Positions 14,601 to 27,068 of a stretch of DNA of 64,000 nt are shown here, in pieces (position 1 is the stretch's first letter; each line of letters starts with the position of its first letter). Source of the stretch: Chromobotia macracanthus. Its lineage: Eukaryota > Chordata > Actinopteri > Cypriniformes > Botiidae. The stretch spans positions 2,108,001-2,172,000 of the forward strand of contig JAZGTH010000040.1 in NCBI GenBank assembly GCA_036877525.1, written 5' to 3'. The position numbers were made by a program, and so were the translations under genes. The notes beneath the pieces were generated by a model that did not search any database, had not been told where the DNA came from, and saw only the letters and a program-made list of their open reading frames with translations.

Positions 14601-17600
14601 CTCTATTTAGACACTGCTGCAAATTTCGCAAAAATGTAAAAGGGCATTTGATTTGACATTTAAAGCATCTAAAACTATTTCAACACAACATCTGTGTTTT
14701 TCTAATAACTACACATAGTTTTTATGACCTCAGCTGAACTTAGAAACTTAATGGAGTATTTGTACTTGTACAAAATGTCATTTATCATGCTGCAGAACTC
14801 TTTAGCCTATGTGAAACTGACACACCAACTAGCATATAATTTACATGGTTATAAACCTCAAATAAATCGTGACCAGCACCTAAAAAAATGTCAATTTTTA
14901 ACTATCATCTACCTACTCTTTAGTACACAAGAGAAGACCTAGCAAGTTTCAGAGGAGACTGATAGGTGCTGCTATGAGGATATTTGGTTAAAGCAAAATC
15001 TGCTAAACCAGCAGCACAATAGAAAGCAACCTTGTGGTGAGTTTTACAAGCTTGCTAATGAGGCTCTCTAAGCCTCTATCAAACCCTCTCAGTAAACCCA
15101 GAGGACACAGCTCAAATCCAAAAAGTGCTCCTGTTTTAGTGCAAATTACATCCATTATTGACGTTTCACAAAGCTTGCCCCTCCTAGCCGGCACAAACGC
15201 ACACACAAACTCCTGTGGGGATCCCAAGACCTCACTCAAGCAAAGACATGTTTTCATACCATACAGGAGCATGAAGTGAGGGATTTGAGAACAATATCAC
15301 ATGCAGAACACTGATAACCGGTTGGGAGTCAAAGCAGAAAGAGATGCAGCGGTTTGAGTCAAAATAGTAAATCCTGTGGCCAATGTGAAATAGAACAGCT
15401 AGTACAGTCACTGTCTTTGGTCCCATCCAAGATCCTACACTGAATCCTAAGATCCTACACTGAGTATTACAACCACTCAGCAGTCAAAATTCAGCATTAC
15501 ACTACACTGAGTATTACAACCACTCAGCAGTCAAAATTCAGCATTACACTACACTGAGTATTACAACCACTCAGCAGTCAAAATTCAGCATTACACTACA
15601 CTGAGTATTACAACCACTCAGCAGTCAAAATTCAGCATTGCTTTATAAATTATAAATGCTTCTGTCAGAGGTACGTTGCCCCTGGTATGGGTGAAGGGGG
15701 TGAGAACACTTGAGAAGCCAGGCTGATCTTATTGCACATGCTTTGGCTCTGATCGTAAAGTAAGACAGGACAAAATACAAATACTTATTTAGTAATAAGT
15801 TATAAATAATAAATAGTTAATTTATTTTTCTTTAATGTGAACCCAGGTCGTTTTGCAATTTAAATAGTTCTATAACTTTGTTATCACCCTGCTCTATTAC
15901 GATGTGAACCTTTAGCTGGTAAACAAATTCAACTAACCAAACGGTAAAAGCAAAGAGGTGATCGTGACTAATGCTTTGAAGCAAACAGTCTTAAATATCA
16001 GCGCCATCTGACTGCAATTCATCCGCACGTCTTCAACAGACCCAATAAAGTTTGCAATCGTTGCAGAATGAATGTATCAATAGTCGTGTGTTCTTTTTGA
16101 ACTAAACATTCAGAAATCAGCCGCGCACTTTAACGCATGAGACACTTCCTACCGACAAAGCATGCTTACATTAGCCCACTCGCTATGACCTCGTAAAAGC
16201 TGCTCATTCTCCTTGGGAATGTTTGGAGAAATACTTGATCGACCCTACCAACCTAACGCGCTAACTATTTAGCATGTAACGGTCCCTAGAATGAAGGATC
16301 GCCGCTCCTGAATCTTAAGGAAGTGTGGCGTTACTTCAAAAGCAACAATGTAACACATCATAGAATCCTCGATACAAAATAACCCGCGAACAAGCAGCGC
16401 GATCGCCTCCCCACCCCCAAACCATTAGCTCCTCTACTGCTGTCTAAACATTAACAGTTCTTCGATTACCTACCATTTTATTTAAATCCATAGTTCAGCC
16501 AGGGATCTGGAACACAAGGTGGATGTAATCCCCGATCGGGAATGAAAAGCAGGGAAAGAGAGACGGGAGGCGGAGGAAAGCGGAACGGTCCGTTAACTCA
16601 ACATGTGTCCCGACCTGGTATCGAATACTCTCCTATTCTTTCCGTGCCGTGCTCTTATTTCCCCCTCGTCCTCGCCGCTGAAGAGCCGATCGGCAGATGG
16701 CTAGACTTTCATAGCTCGATTGACTAGACCTGGAAATAAGAACGGTCTAGAAACCCATTCCCAGCCCAGGAAAAGGGGTGGCATTCCACCCTAGAACACA
16801 GCGCCTGCAATAAACAGGTTATTAACCTTTGCTTAGACTGACTGCCGAATATTTTGTGAACAGAGTTTGTGATAGATCACTTACTGTAAGGAGGAGTTTA
16901 AATTCACCGATGTCTAACCTTTGACTGACCCAAAGAAATAAGGAGATAAAAACAATAAATCCTTCATATCAAATCTTCACACATCACTACAATCCAAAAG
17001 AAAGCACGATGCAACATCCCTGAAGACGCCTTGATGTAATATCCATCAAAAGCTAAAATACGACGCATCGAGGCAAATCTATATGGTATGAATGCAACAT
17101 GCTGCTCGTAAAGCAAATCAGGCTGTACAAAAGTCCTTTCTTGATAAGGCACACAATGTAAATCAATAATGCTTCATTTCACGTACACGAGATTTACAGA
17201 CTCATTATCTTTCACCTAGTAGACGATAAAAATATCAGCAGGGTGTATTATAAAGACTATAAAGAGTAGAAGAATACATTGTTTTTGTTTATATGCCCCG
17301 GTATTGAGTCTCGTACCGATGAAAGACGTAATTTGGGCAATTGGTGCCCTCCGCTGGCTGCTTTTAAAACTAGACTAACACTACAAAATATGGGTAAGAA
17401 TATATACTGTAATGTAATGTAATGTTGATAGTAAACGCTCTGAACTCAGCAATAAAGACAGCCCACTGGCCCAAGTGAAACAAGTTGACATTCATGTACA
17501 TGTATTATTAAAATTCTGTTGATGTAATTGTTACCAAAATAACACTGTGAAAAGCATAATATATAAGAATATATTAAAAAAGGTAAACATATCAGTAATA

Positions 17601-20600
17601 TTTTCCAACAAAAGTGAGTTTATATGTATTTATAGTATTGATTTCAGTATTTTGGTATGATGTTATTTTAGTATAGTTATTTATATAGTGTTAGTATAGT
17701 TATTTATAGTTATCATAGTTATTTTTCACAAAAATATAAATATATATTTTATATATATGTTTATATTTATCTGACACTTATATAATAGCTATTTAATATA
17801 TTGTTCATTGCTAAATACTTTGACATTAAAAATGAGGCAGAGAAAGTAAAACTCTTCAGATGGGCCCAAATATAGCCCAAATATAATATATTGTAACTTC
17901 TCCTTAAAGCAAAGCAAACTTCTACTATCTATTTATAATTTTCCTGTAATTTCTGTATTAAATGTTGCTGTGTTGTAAAATTAATCTCTGACACCATAAA
18001 CTATTGCAAAATCAAAAAGAAAGAGTTTACCTTTAATGTGCCCTTCAAAAAAAGGCCAAAAGATCAGTTGATCTAAACATGATATTAATGTGTATGTAAA
18101 CTATGCCGCCCCAAAATATTTATGCAAAAATGTGTCAAAAAGGGCAAAATACAGCATTTTTCCCAAACAATGCATGCTCTTTATTAGCAACCACTTCCTG
18201 GTACTGTGTGGTAGGTCCATCGGGATGGTTCACACTGTTGTGCTTTATTGGTCAAACATATTCAACCCAGTCTGACACTACAGCAATTGTGTAGTGATAT
18301 TGCAAATGAAACAAAATCACAGCACTGACAAGCTATGTCTGTCCTCATCTCACACTGACCACATGCCTTAAAAAACACATATGCGAGTGTGTATGAGGGG
18401 AAACACAACACTCCTCAGTAAATGACAAATACATTGACTGCCCATTTCAGATGGATGATAAAATTACATACAGTTGTTCCAAGCACAGTATTTCAAAGAT
18501 CACAATATATGACACCATGTCAACAGCTTGTGACCTTTAAACCTTTTATTGATTGCATTTGTAAAGAGCAATTCCTTTCTGATTAATGTTTTAGAGATGA
18601 GAATAACTAAAAAAATATATTGACTATAAGAATTTCCATGACTGATTATTAGGTTATTCATTTATGTGACTTTCCAGGCCTGTAAATCACAATTTTTCAC
18701 GATCACAAGATTAAAAGCCTGAAACAAACTTTACTACTTTATTGTCTAGGCAAAAAAGCTGTCTATACGTAAACTACATTTGTCACAGGCCTAACATAAC
18801 CACCCAACTACATTTTAAATGTGGATATGAACACATTCACTATATTAGATGCATTAATGGTCTGTCTGATAGCAGTATGAACTTAACACCCTTTCTGGCA
18901 GACATCTGGCTGCCAGCCAAACCAGCATTGGACTTTTAATCCACGGGGCCACAAGCCAGGCTGTGCAATCTGCTGTCTCAGGGCTTTACATACATCCCCC
19001 AGTGCTGTCTATGACCCCAACAAACTCACTCCAGATTCAAACATGCAGGAGGAACATACTGTGATATGTGAACATATGAGATGGAGAGACTGCAAACTGA
19101 CTCTTGTAAAGCAAAGAAAAAGTAAACTAAAAGCAGAGAAAGAAAGGTACCCAAGGTAATAAATATGTAGTAGGATTTTGAAAGTAGAGAAAGTGAGACA
19201 ATAAAGTGGTAAATCCTTGACAAACAGGAGGGGGGCAAGATTAGACTCCTCCCCAGAATTCCTCTATGAGCACATAATCAACACAGGAAGAAACTCACAG
19301 GAGATGTAGAACTGTAAACTTAAAGAAGGGTAGGCAATTCTGGAGAGGCTACTTAGTAATTGCTATCAGGATGTGAAGAGACTTTCAATTTGGGAATTAA
19401 CTGGATCTTTTAAAAAAGAACATTCCATGAACTGATGGCATTTGCCTGATACACAACATTGTTTACTACGCTTTTGACTGATTTGTAGATCACTTATTTT
19501 GGCAACACTTGCTTAACATGTTATTTCATCCGTGTGGATTCCAATGATGGCTGGAAGCCCCTTTGACTCTGACCACAACAAAGGTTCCCTGCTTATATTT
19601 CCTCTTTATGAAACCCATGTTAAGTAGATGCTAGGCCAGCCACAAGGCAAACCATGCTCATGTCATTACAGAAAACCACACTAACATCCTCTCATTTAAA
19701 ACAGGCTGAACTCGCACCACCAAAGACCCAGTAATCTAAACATAGTGTTCCAAGGGCAGGAAAGAGACAGGATATTATGGGATCGGACTTCCTCTAGGCA
19801 AGCTAGCTGATAAGCACTGCTTACAATAGCATTTCCCACTGAGACGTGATCAGTAGTGTTATTTTTAGTATTATTTACATATTTGTGTCCAAATTGTAAA
19901 CGGCACTTTAGACTTTATAATTGACTATCAGGCCTTTTTCAGGCCTTAGCAGTTTTACTGCACTTTGTTTTAATTAAAAATCAAATTGAATAAATCAATG
20001 CTATAAACATCTAAGCTGACAGGAAATGAACAAACACTTTGAACTCACATTTAGAGACTGACCCAGTGATTGGTCCTAAAGGAGTTCAAACGTCACATGT
20101 GTCCCGCTAATCCATGTCACTGGCCTAGTTGTAAACTGGAACCGAATTATGCATGCTTCAGTCAAAAGTGATGGTGTAAATTGTGGAAAGGGATGACTTA
20201 CCACACCATAAATCAATCACCTTTTATTGCTACTACGTCAACAGAACAAGGCAGGAATGAAGCAGTTGGTGTGCTGTGTCATACACTATTTGAAACCCAC
20301 CAGTAGGGCAGTAGACTGCAGCTTCATTCATGTGACCTACTTTTCCTGATTGCTGTCTCTGGATGGGGAGGGTAGACCCCCAGAGAAGTGAGAAGAGTGC
20401 ATGAACAATGAGAATGCATTTCTTTATACTTCACGACACACTTTCAGACTCAAGCACTCAGACACAGAGTCCATTATTCAAAGCTCGCACACTGTAAATA
20501 AAGCATCTTGCAATACATACAGGATAACTGAAATGTTAATCTGTTTATTCATACTTTCTTCAAGACATCTTGCTAGCTACACTTCTCTCAAACATGGAGA

Positions 20601-21491
20601 TCCATTATGACATATAGCAGAACACATGACCATCAAACTGAGCTTATTGCTATTAGAGTTGATCTCTAATTCACTGAAAGCTTTTATACAACTGCTTCAG
20701 AGGGCTTCAATTTAAAAACACAACATTTACACAGAGAGGATCCCGTCATAAAACCTAATCTCATAATAGTCTCATAATACCAATAACATCATATTATGAA
20801 AACAATAAAATAAACTGTTTCCTAAGAACGACAGAATCTGGCATTGCTGCAAATTCTACATATATGCATGTAATTGAATTTACTTAATGCACTTTGAAAA
20901 TAAGAAACATTATTCCCATTTAGAGAATGAAAAATGTGTGATTTGACCAAAGATTTACAGAACTGAGGCTACGTTTAAAAGGCCATCAACTACTGTTTGT
21001 AATACGAGGGCATGTACATTGCAAGCAAACATTCATGTTAAGTTTTGACAAACGCGCCTGTTTGAAAAACAACCCTCACAACAAACGCTATAGGGTCGTT
21101 TGTGAGTTTGTAATAAAAAAAAAGCCCTTAAAATAACTCACATTTCACCACGTCTAATCAACAATGATCCGTTTTCAAGCGTGCACATAGTTTGATTCAC
21201 AAGATTACAAACAAATGATGCCGTTTCTTAGTAACAAGTCTATTCACATACAGTCCGTAGTTTGTTTAATTTAGCTCTCGGTCATCGTGCTGTTGCTGTG
21301 AATGTAATAGGCTCTGTTCAAAGAGACACATGCATGAATAAACTCGCCCCGCCGTGCCTTCACTGCCTTACCTGAATACGCTCGAAGTTTTCCTTTTCAA
21401 CTTCCAGACTACTGGCACCGCCGGTGCGGCGGCTCAGGACTTTGGGAATCGGGTTTGGTACTTGCTGCATGGAGCTCTTGACGCGATCCAT
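68..21491 (-). CDS. hip1: huntingtin-interacting protein 1 (HIP1), 5' part, runs off left edge
   Basis: Endocytic adaptor linking phosphoinositides, clathrin, AP-2 and actin. Twenty coding exons read in phase: 21372-21491, 10650-10725, 9760-9890, 9017-9073, 7516-7596, 7065-7141, 6819-6880, 5861-6001, 5713-5770, 5453-5528, 5152-5295, 4567-4664, 4382-4454, 3719-3902, 2468-2556, 1975-2091, 1766-1867, 580-774, 263-410, 68-154. Together they encode about 705 residues; human HIP1 has about 1037, so the C-terminal THATCH actin-binding region lies beyond position 1. The start MDRVKSSMQQVPNP resembles human HIP1, not HIP1R. Exons 2-10 form the ANTH domain (SINKAINTQE, FDYLECELN, HLYDYTVKLLFKLHS, YFKRLIQIPQLPE). 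Exons 11-12 carry LVDTD, FDDLF and DPFNF, in the place of the human clathrin and AP-2 motifs. Exons 13-19 are heptad-rich coiled coil. Intron 1 is about 10.6 kb. ATG 21491 is the first ATG in the open frame. Confidence 0.95.
5541..5613. repeat. (GA)n microsatellite in hip1 intron 9
   Basis: Imperfect then perfect GA dinucleotide run in the intron between hip1 exons 9 and 10. The apparent open frames across it on both strands are low-complexity artefacts. Confidence 0.9.
13355..13420 (+). repeat. SINE 3' tail fragment
   Basis: The segment around 13373-13410 (tgtaaatcactttggataaa, then accgtctgccaaatg) closely resembles the conserved 3' tail of fish tRNA-derived SINEs. No tRNA head is seen next to it. 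It lies in hip1 intron 1. Confidence 0.6.
13650..13795 (+). mobile_element. degenerate tRNA-derived SINE in hip1 intron 1
   Basis: A tRNA-like head with A box TAGCTCAATTGG (13656-13667) is followed about 40 bases later by a decayed B box, then by a tail (gtaagtcactttcaataaaa...atgccataatg) matching the SINE tail seen upstream at 13373. The tRNA cannot fold properly, so this is a transposon copy, not a tRNA gene. Confidence 0.65.
15455..15639 (+). repeat. 47-bp minisatellite, about four copies, in hip1 intron 1
   Basis: A 47-base unit beginning ctacactgagtattacaacc starts at 15455, 15502, 15549 and 15596. The first three copies are essentially identical; the fourth breaks off near 15639. A shorter partial duplication (gatcctacactga) lies just before it at about 15431-15455. 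The near identity suggests recent expansion. Confidence 0.92.
16474..16491 (-). promoter_or_regulatory. hip1: candidate alternative first exon of hip1 in a CpG-rich intronic patch
   Basis: On the minus strand an ATG at 16491 opens MDLNKM and is followed at once by a GTAGGT donor, leaving phase 0. Exon 2 (10650-10725) also needs phase 0, so the two would join in frame. The flanks (about 16380-16760) are rich in CpG and GC compared with the AT-rich intron around them, as expected for a promoter. This first exon would replace the 40 residues before the ANTH core. No transcript evidence is available to me. Confidence 0.45.
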
Positions 21492-22259
21492 TCCGGTGAG
21501 AAAATCCAAAGTGCGCGAACGACCTCGACTTCTTATATCAAAGCAAATCGTGTACAAACAGATCGGTGAGCAGATTTGTTTTTACAAAAGGTCATTTTCT
21601 ACGTCCACCGCCCAAGAATTTCATTCCATCGCTGTCCGCGTCTTCTCGTGGGAGCCCTATAGACACATTCCCAGATCTATAAGGGAGATTGCGCACTATA
21701 CCATACATATCTCCAAGTGTTCAGGGTAGAGAGGAGGATTAAACTGTACCCGACTGTCAAAGGCTCCACCCAGCGGTGACTGGCGGATAATCATCAGCTC
21801 CCACCGTTAATACAGTTATGTTGACATGCTTTGGTGCAAGCATCATTTATTTAAGTTCTAAAAATGCAAATATAATAATTATGTGAGAGTACATAATTGA
21901 ATGCCTCCCCAAACATTGGGGTTTTTACTGTTTATACAAATGAAGATTTTAGGTTCAAAAAATTATTTTTCTGTATATTCTGTGTAGTTTCTCAATAAAT
22001 ATGAGGTCATTAAAACTATATAAGGGGTTAAATATGCTAAGGTTCTAAAAAGACTCCCGGGTACTGTAGGAGACCCAAGATAGCATGGTACTAACCATCT
22101 TTATATACGTTTGTCCCATATCTGAATGCATGAAGGCAGAGATTAAATTTCAATGCAATACAAATGCAAAGTTATATCCATGCAAAGTTATATCAGATAG
22201 AAGAGTCAGAGCTTTGTTTTAGTGATTCAGGAGAATGATAGTGCAGAGTCATTTTGGTC

Positions 22260-22830
22260 TGGCTGAGTGATCTTTATCTTTACTGCTTTTCTTTGAAGGT
22301 CAGTTGGTCATCAAAGATTACTCCAAGATTTCTGGCAGAATTTGATGGGGTAATTGAAGATGTACCTAACTGGATGGTGAAATCGTGATGTAGGGTTGGA
22401 TTGGGAAGACAAGAAGCTCAGTCTTTGCCAAGTTGAGCTGCAGATGGTGTTCTTTCATCCATGCCGAGATGTCCGCCAGACAGCTTGACATACGTGCAGC
22501 TGCCGTGGGATCATCTGGAAGGAATGAAGGGAAGAGCTGCGTGTCGTCAGCATAGCAATGGTAAGAGAACCCATGTGCATGTATGATGGGGCCCAGTGAT
22601 GTTGTGTATATGGAGAAGAGGAGGGGTCCAAGAACAGAACCCTGGGGAACCCCAGTGATCAGCTGATGAACTTTGGATACTTCCCCTCTCCAGGAAACCC
22701 TGAAAGACCTACCAGTAAGGTAGGTTTCAAACCAATGAAGTGGAGTACCTGTGATGCCCAGTGACGCGAGGGTGGACAAAAGGATGTTAAGAAAAAGCAG
22801 TATTACATTGTGCACTCTGTCCTGCAATTG
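22260..22830 (-). mobile_element. non-LTR retrotransposon (LINE) reverse-transcriptase fragment
   Basis: A 153-codon open frame on the minus strand (22366-22827) holds the reverse-transcriptase core: GVPQGSVLGPLLFSIY, the catalytic YADD in CYADDTQLF, and LQLNLAKTELLVF. Past its end, 22260-22330 still reads NLGVIFDDQLTFKE in another frame, the next conserved block. Endonuclease and upstream RT blocks are absent, so this is a truncated, frameshifted copy. The motif style fits fish L2/CR1-like LINEs (inference). It sits between the 5' ends of hip1 and clptm1. Confidence 0.85.
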
Positions 22831-23804
22831 TTTTACTGACTGTGGTGAATCTTTGGTCTTATCCTTGTATTTTTAAAATCAGTTTTGTGACTGGAAGCTT
22901 GTAAGCCAGTACCATGCCACTTTACTGTTTTAGATGAACTCCACCTTTTAACTATCGACCTACAGTTTTCATCCTGTTTTTTTATTTTTTTCAGTTGCAT
23001 TGATTCATATCTTATATAATGTATATATGTTTTGTATACCTTATTTTCTGTCTTTTCCTCTGGATTTTCCAGTGGATTTCAACCACTGTAATGCCTAAAT
23101 TTCCCCAGTAAATCAATAAAGTCTTATCTTATCACATACTGTATTTTGTTATATTCTAAACTTGATCATCCAAAATGCCATTGCCATTCAGTATGCATAA
23201 CATTTGACAGCATGATTTTGATAAATGAGGTTTATTGTGTTTCACTGGATTTTTCTTTATTTTAATATTAATATATGAATAAAACACAAAGACTAGGCTA
23301 CACTTGCATTAGCAGAAGCTTATGAAGCTGATGTATTTTGGTTTAGCGACATCTCGTGGTTTTAGAACTCTATAACACTTTATTGGCGTTTACAAATTAT
23401 AACAGTACAATCAAGGCGTGACGTTTGAACGCAATATAGACCCTAAATTATGAGCTCATATATCTAAATCTGATCATTAAAGGGAATAATAATAATAATA
23501 ATAACAATTTAGATTTAATACATATAGTCCCGTGTGTGTGTTCACATTGATTTTTGCAGTCTTTTGAACAGTGAACGTATAATTGTAACATATAAGTTAC
23601 ATCAAATCAAGTACCAAGAGAAACAAATACAATAATGAAAAGAAAAATCTACAAGAATAATTAAAAGAAAAAAACATCAATAATAATGAAAATCTATATT
23701 AATTAACATACACTTTATGCATTATTTGTATATCATCCAAAGCTGTGTTCGCATTGAAACATCATGTTCAGCGGTGTTTTCAGACGCGTCGAGCAGACAC
23801 GAAA

Positions 23805-23871
23805 TCTCGCGATATTACAGATTACATACCACCACATTACAGTGTACGACAGACGCAGGTAAGATGGCGGC
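23805..23871 (+). promoter_or_regulatory. clptm1: clptm1 core promoter: CGCG-type box and YY1 start motif
   Basis: TCTCGCGATA at 23805-23814 differs by one base from the palindromic TCTCGCGAGA element of vertebrate housekeeping promoters. The start codon is embedded in AAGATGGCGGC (23861-23871), the canonical YY1 motif that often spans initiator codons of TATA-less genes. No TATA box is evident, which fits ubiquitous expression. Confidence 0.6.
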
Positions 23872-26800
23872 GCAGGAGACTCAAGCGACACAGCAGTCGT
23901 CCGTAAGCAACGGAGAGGTACGAATAGTCGAAATTATAAAGTGTTGCCATCAGATGAACGTGCAAATGAACAGCTACAGCTTATCCAACGCGATCGATCG
24001 AGCGAATACTTAATTCGTGACTATTTTAAAGGGGAAACCAGATTGCCGGTCTGAATCAGCAACCCCTTTAATTCAGCATGCAGCAGGCTAGAAATGCTTC
24101 CCAGATCACGAAGGGTTATTGTGTGGCTTATTTTTATTGGGACGCATTTTAATAGAGCAGAACACGATTATACAACAAGTTAATAACTTATAAAACCCTT
24201 TCGTAGCGTGTGTGTTATAGTCTAATGAGCTGGCTATCCTAACAGCAATTTTGGGCATCATCACGCACCAACGCGCCATTGATGCCTTTAAACGCTCTTC
24301 TGATAGACAGCTCACTGGGTTTTGAGAAACGATCCTTATTGTTTATGGTCATTAATATATTGATCTATATAGTTTGAGCTGATTAGTGTTAGCATTCTGG
24401 CTAACTCTCTGCCTAGCTTAGCCCTACATGTCAAAGCAGTTTAAATATGGCTGAATATTATGCAATCGCGTCCGTGGATCCGCATACGAGTTTATAGAGA
24501 AACAACAGCATGTGTCTTGCTGTCGACTGAGAAATAAGTCGTGTAATAATTATAACAGTCTGTCAGCCATTCGCCTAATTGGTTTACGACACGGGTGATT
24601 AGTGCTTTCTGGCTTCATACAGTTTAATTCCTGCCAGGCTCCTGCTGTCATTTTTAAGTAAACACGAAGGTTTTATTAGTCAGTTCTTGTGTGTTTGGTT
24701 ATAGCTGGCCCTAAAATGTGTTGGAGAGTGAGATTTCCTGGTTTACTTTTGGCCTGTTGGTTGATGGCTACTGGATTAGTTATTCCTGATACTAAGGTTA
24801 GCTCCAGTTGTATAAATAACTGTACGGTTACTGATTACACATGTTGTAGAGGTCAATGAGGCCCATGTGTTATGAATCATAATGGTGGCTTGTGTTCACA
24901 AAGCTTTTTCCAAAACATTTAGGCTGCCAAATGTAAACGGGGATAACAGTTATTCGGCAAACTGTCCAGTTTGACTTTTCAGGCTTGTTAGGTTTCCACG
25001 AAACACAGGAAACAGGTCTGTTGCCAGTTGTTCCTGTTTTTTTTAGACTGGCTTATTTGGGACTAATTTGTTTCTGTTCCTAATTTGACATGTTTTTTTT
25101 ACATCTGATGATAAAATTAACTGACTGTACATATAGTAATACTGTGAACAACTGTAAACAATAATACAGCAATGTGATATGTGTTTACTGGTCTATTTAT
25201 CTGTTTTATTGCTTATCTAACAGGAAGGGCACACTAGGCACACATACAGAATAGAGTTAAAAGTTTGTTGGATCATGAGTGACTATGATGCTGTAAGATA
25301 ATAGTGTAGTCACAACCATGTGTAGGTGTAGGTACAAACATGATGTGGGTGCATTATACATCCTAGCCCCTGCCAGCATCTTATTTGGAGGCTTTGCAAT
25401 TATTTTTTTCTACTTTTAGTTTAATTATATTTGTTTCTGATGTTCTGTGGACCATAACACCCCCCGTGGGGGCCTGTGGTGTTGTGTTGTGCTACTGTGA
25501 CTCCAGGCAGTAAAATTGCATGACAGGATGCTTTCAATCTGAGCATCTAGGGAGTCCATCCTGAACTTACACAAACACATGATGTAATAGAGATGTTGCT
25601 GAGCCATTCTGACTGATCTGTTGATGTGTGTAGTCTGGGCCAAATCCTCCCTGTGATGTGAACTACAGGACACTTCTTTCAACAGGGGTTTCATTAATAG
25701 AAAGGATGTTAATTGTAATTGCTTCTGTTTTCTCACAAACCAAATGCTATGGTCTTGCTGACATTGATGAGGGTTCCATGATCCCTGTCTTTTCAAAAAA
25801 AACTTCTTTTAAAAAAATTATCATCTGTGACAGCAATGTCATCAGACAAGCTACAGTGGACCTGAAGCCATTATTTAATCACATATGGAGGAAAACAGGA
25901 GCGGTCTCAGGACATAGCCCTGGGGTGACCTGGAAAGAACAGGAAGTCTATAGCCCACTAACAAAGGGAGTTTTAGGTTCAGCTTCCAGCTGCTTAGTTT
26001 ATTTGCTTTCTGAAATGTGTTGGATGGTATTCCATATCGCATTGTTTTCTTAGCAGTGCTGCAGAGGGCGTTAAACTTTGCATCTGTTATTGGGTTCTTG
26101 CTTTAGGTATGTTTTTGGCATTTTGTGTGTTAAGACAAGGTCCCTGAGCTTGGTCACAAGTCTTTAGGGAAATGCATTTATCTTTAATCTTTCAAAGAGT
26201 CTGGACTGTAACCAGAATAATTTCTAATCAGATTTTTGTATTCCTCTTTTTGATCACATAAATCTAGTCAGAAGCAATGCTACACTCCCCCAGCATTAAA
26301 AAGATTTAAGATTAATATTTACCTTGTTCAGCAGTGTGTCAAATCTAATCATCCCAAGCAAGTTGGTTTTAGTCGATCAACAACAAAATGAGCAGGAATG
26401 GTTGGACTACAGGTCTGTTTTGTTGGTAGTTGCCATGTGAAGTTGTGAAAATAATTTTAGGTCATCATAATAAATAGGGTTTTTTTTACATTTGAATAGA
26501 AACTAGTCAGGTGATCAGTAAATAATTATGTATATTAGTAAAAATTTGAATATAATATTTGGTGTTGTTTTCCTTGGTTATCAGTTGTGTAGCCAACACT
26601 TTATCATAAATACCAATCATAAAAAGCAACCTATAAAAAGCAACCTGTAGTTAAGTGCCCTTGAGCTGTATTAACATGCTGTATTAACAAAAGCAGTAAA
26701 ACAAGCTTTTGAACTTTTGAATTATGTTTCAACCCTGATTGAACCTGACAGCTTTTTAAGCATCTAGTTTACATTACATTTAATATGCTTTCTCAAGCTA

Positions 26801-27025
26801 TACATTTTATGAGTCTGTTCATTCCTTGGGAATCAAACCCACAACCTAGCTAGGACATGTTCGGCCAGTTAAGTTAGAGAAAAGCCTCAGAAAACATTTT
26901 CAGATCTTTACCACCATGTGTCCTAAAGGAAGGTCTTGGACTAATGTTGATGTTTTGTGCAGGTTAGCAGTAATGGGGCAGCAGCCTCAGGTGAGGTGGC
27001 CCAGACAGGTGCGTCTGCCCAGCAA

Positions 27026-27068
<43 letters not shown>

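Larger units (their letters stand above)
10726..21371 (-). other. hip1 intron 1, otherwise no gene seen
   Basis: Apart from the SINE pieces, the minisatellite and the candidate alternative first exon, this 10.6-kb intron is AT-rich and I recognise no coding exon in it. Overlapping frames at 14004-14423 have no recognisable domain and no splice context. Confidence 0.6.

Noticed and set aside
21492..21557. 22-residue N-terminal extension of hip1
   Set aside because: The frame is open upstream but the codon at 21557 is TTG, and the family starts at MDR.
25658..26053. 131-codon plus-strand frame
   Set aside because: Antisense shadow of the decayed LINE remnant on the minus strand.
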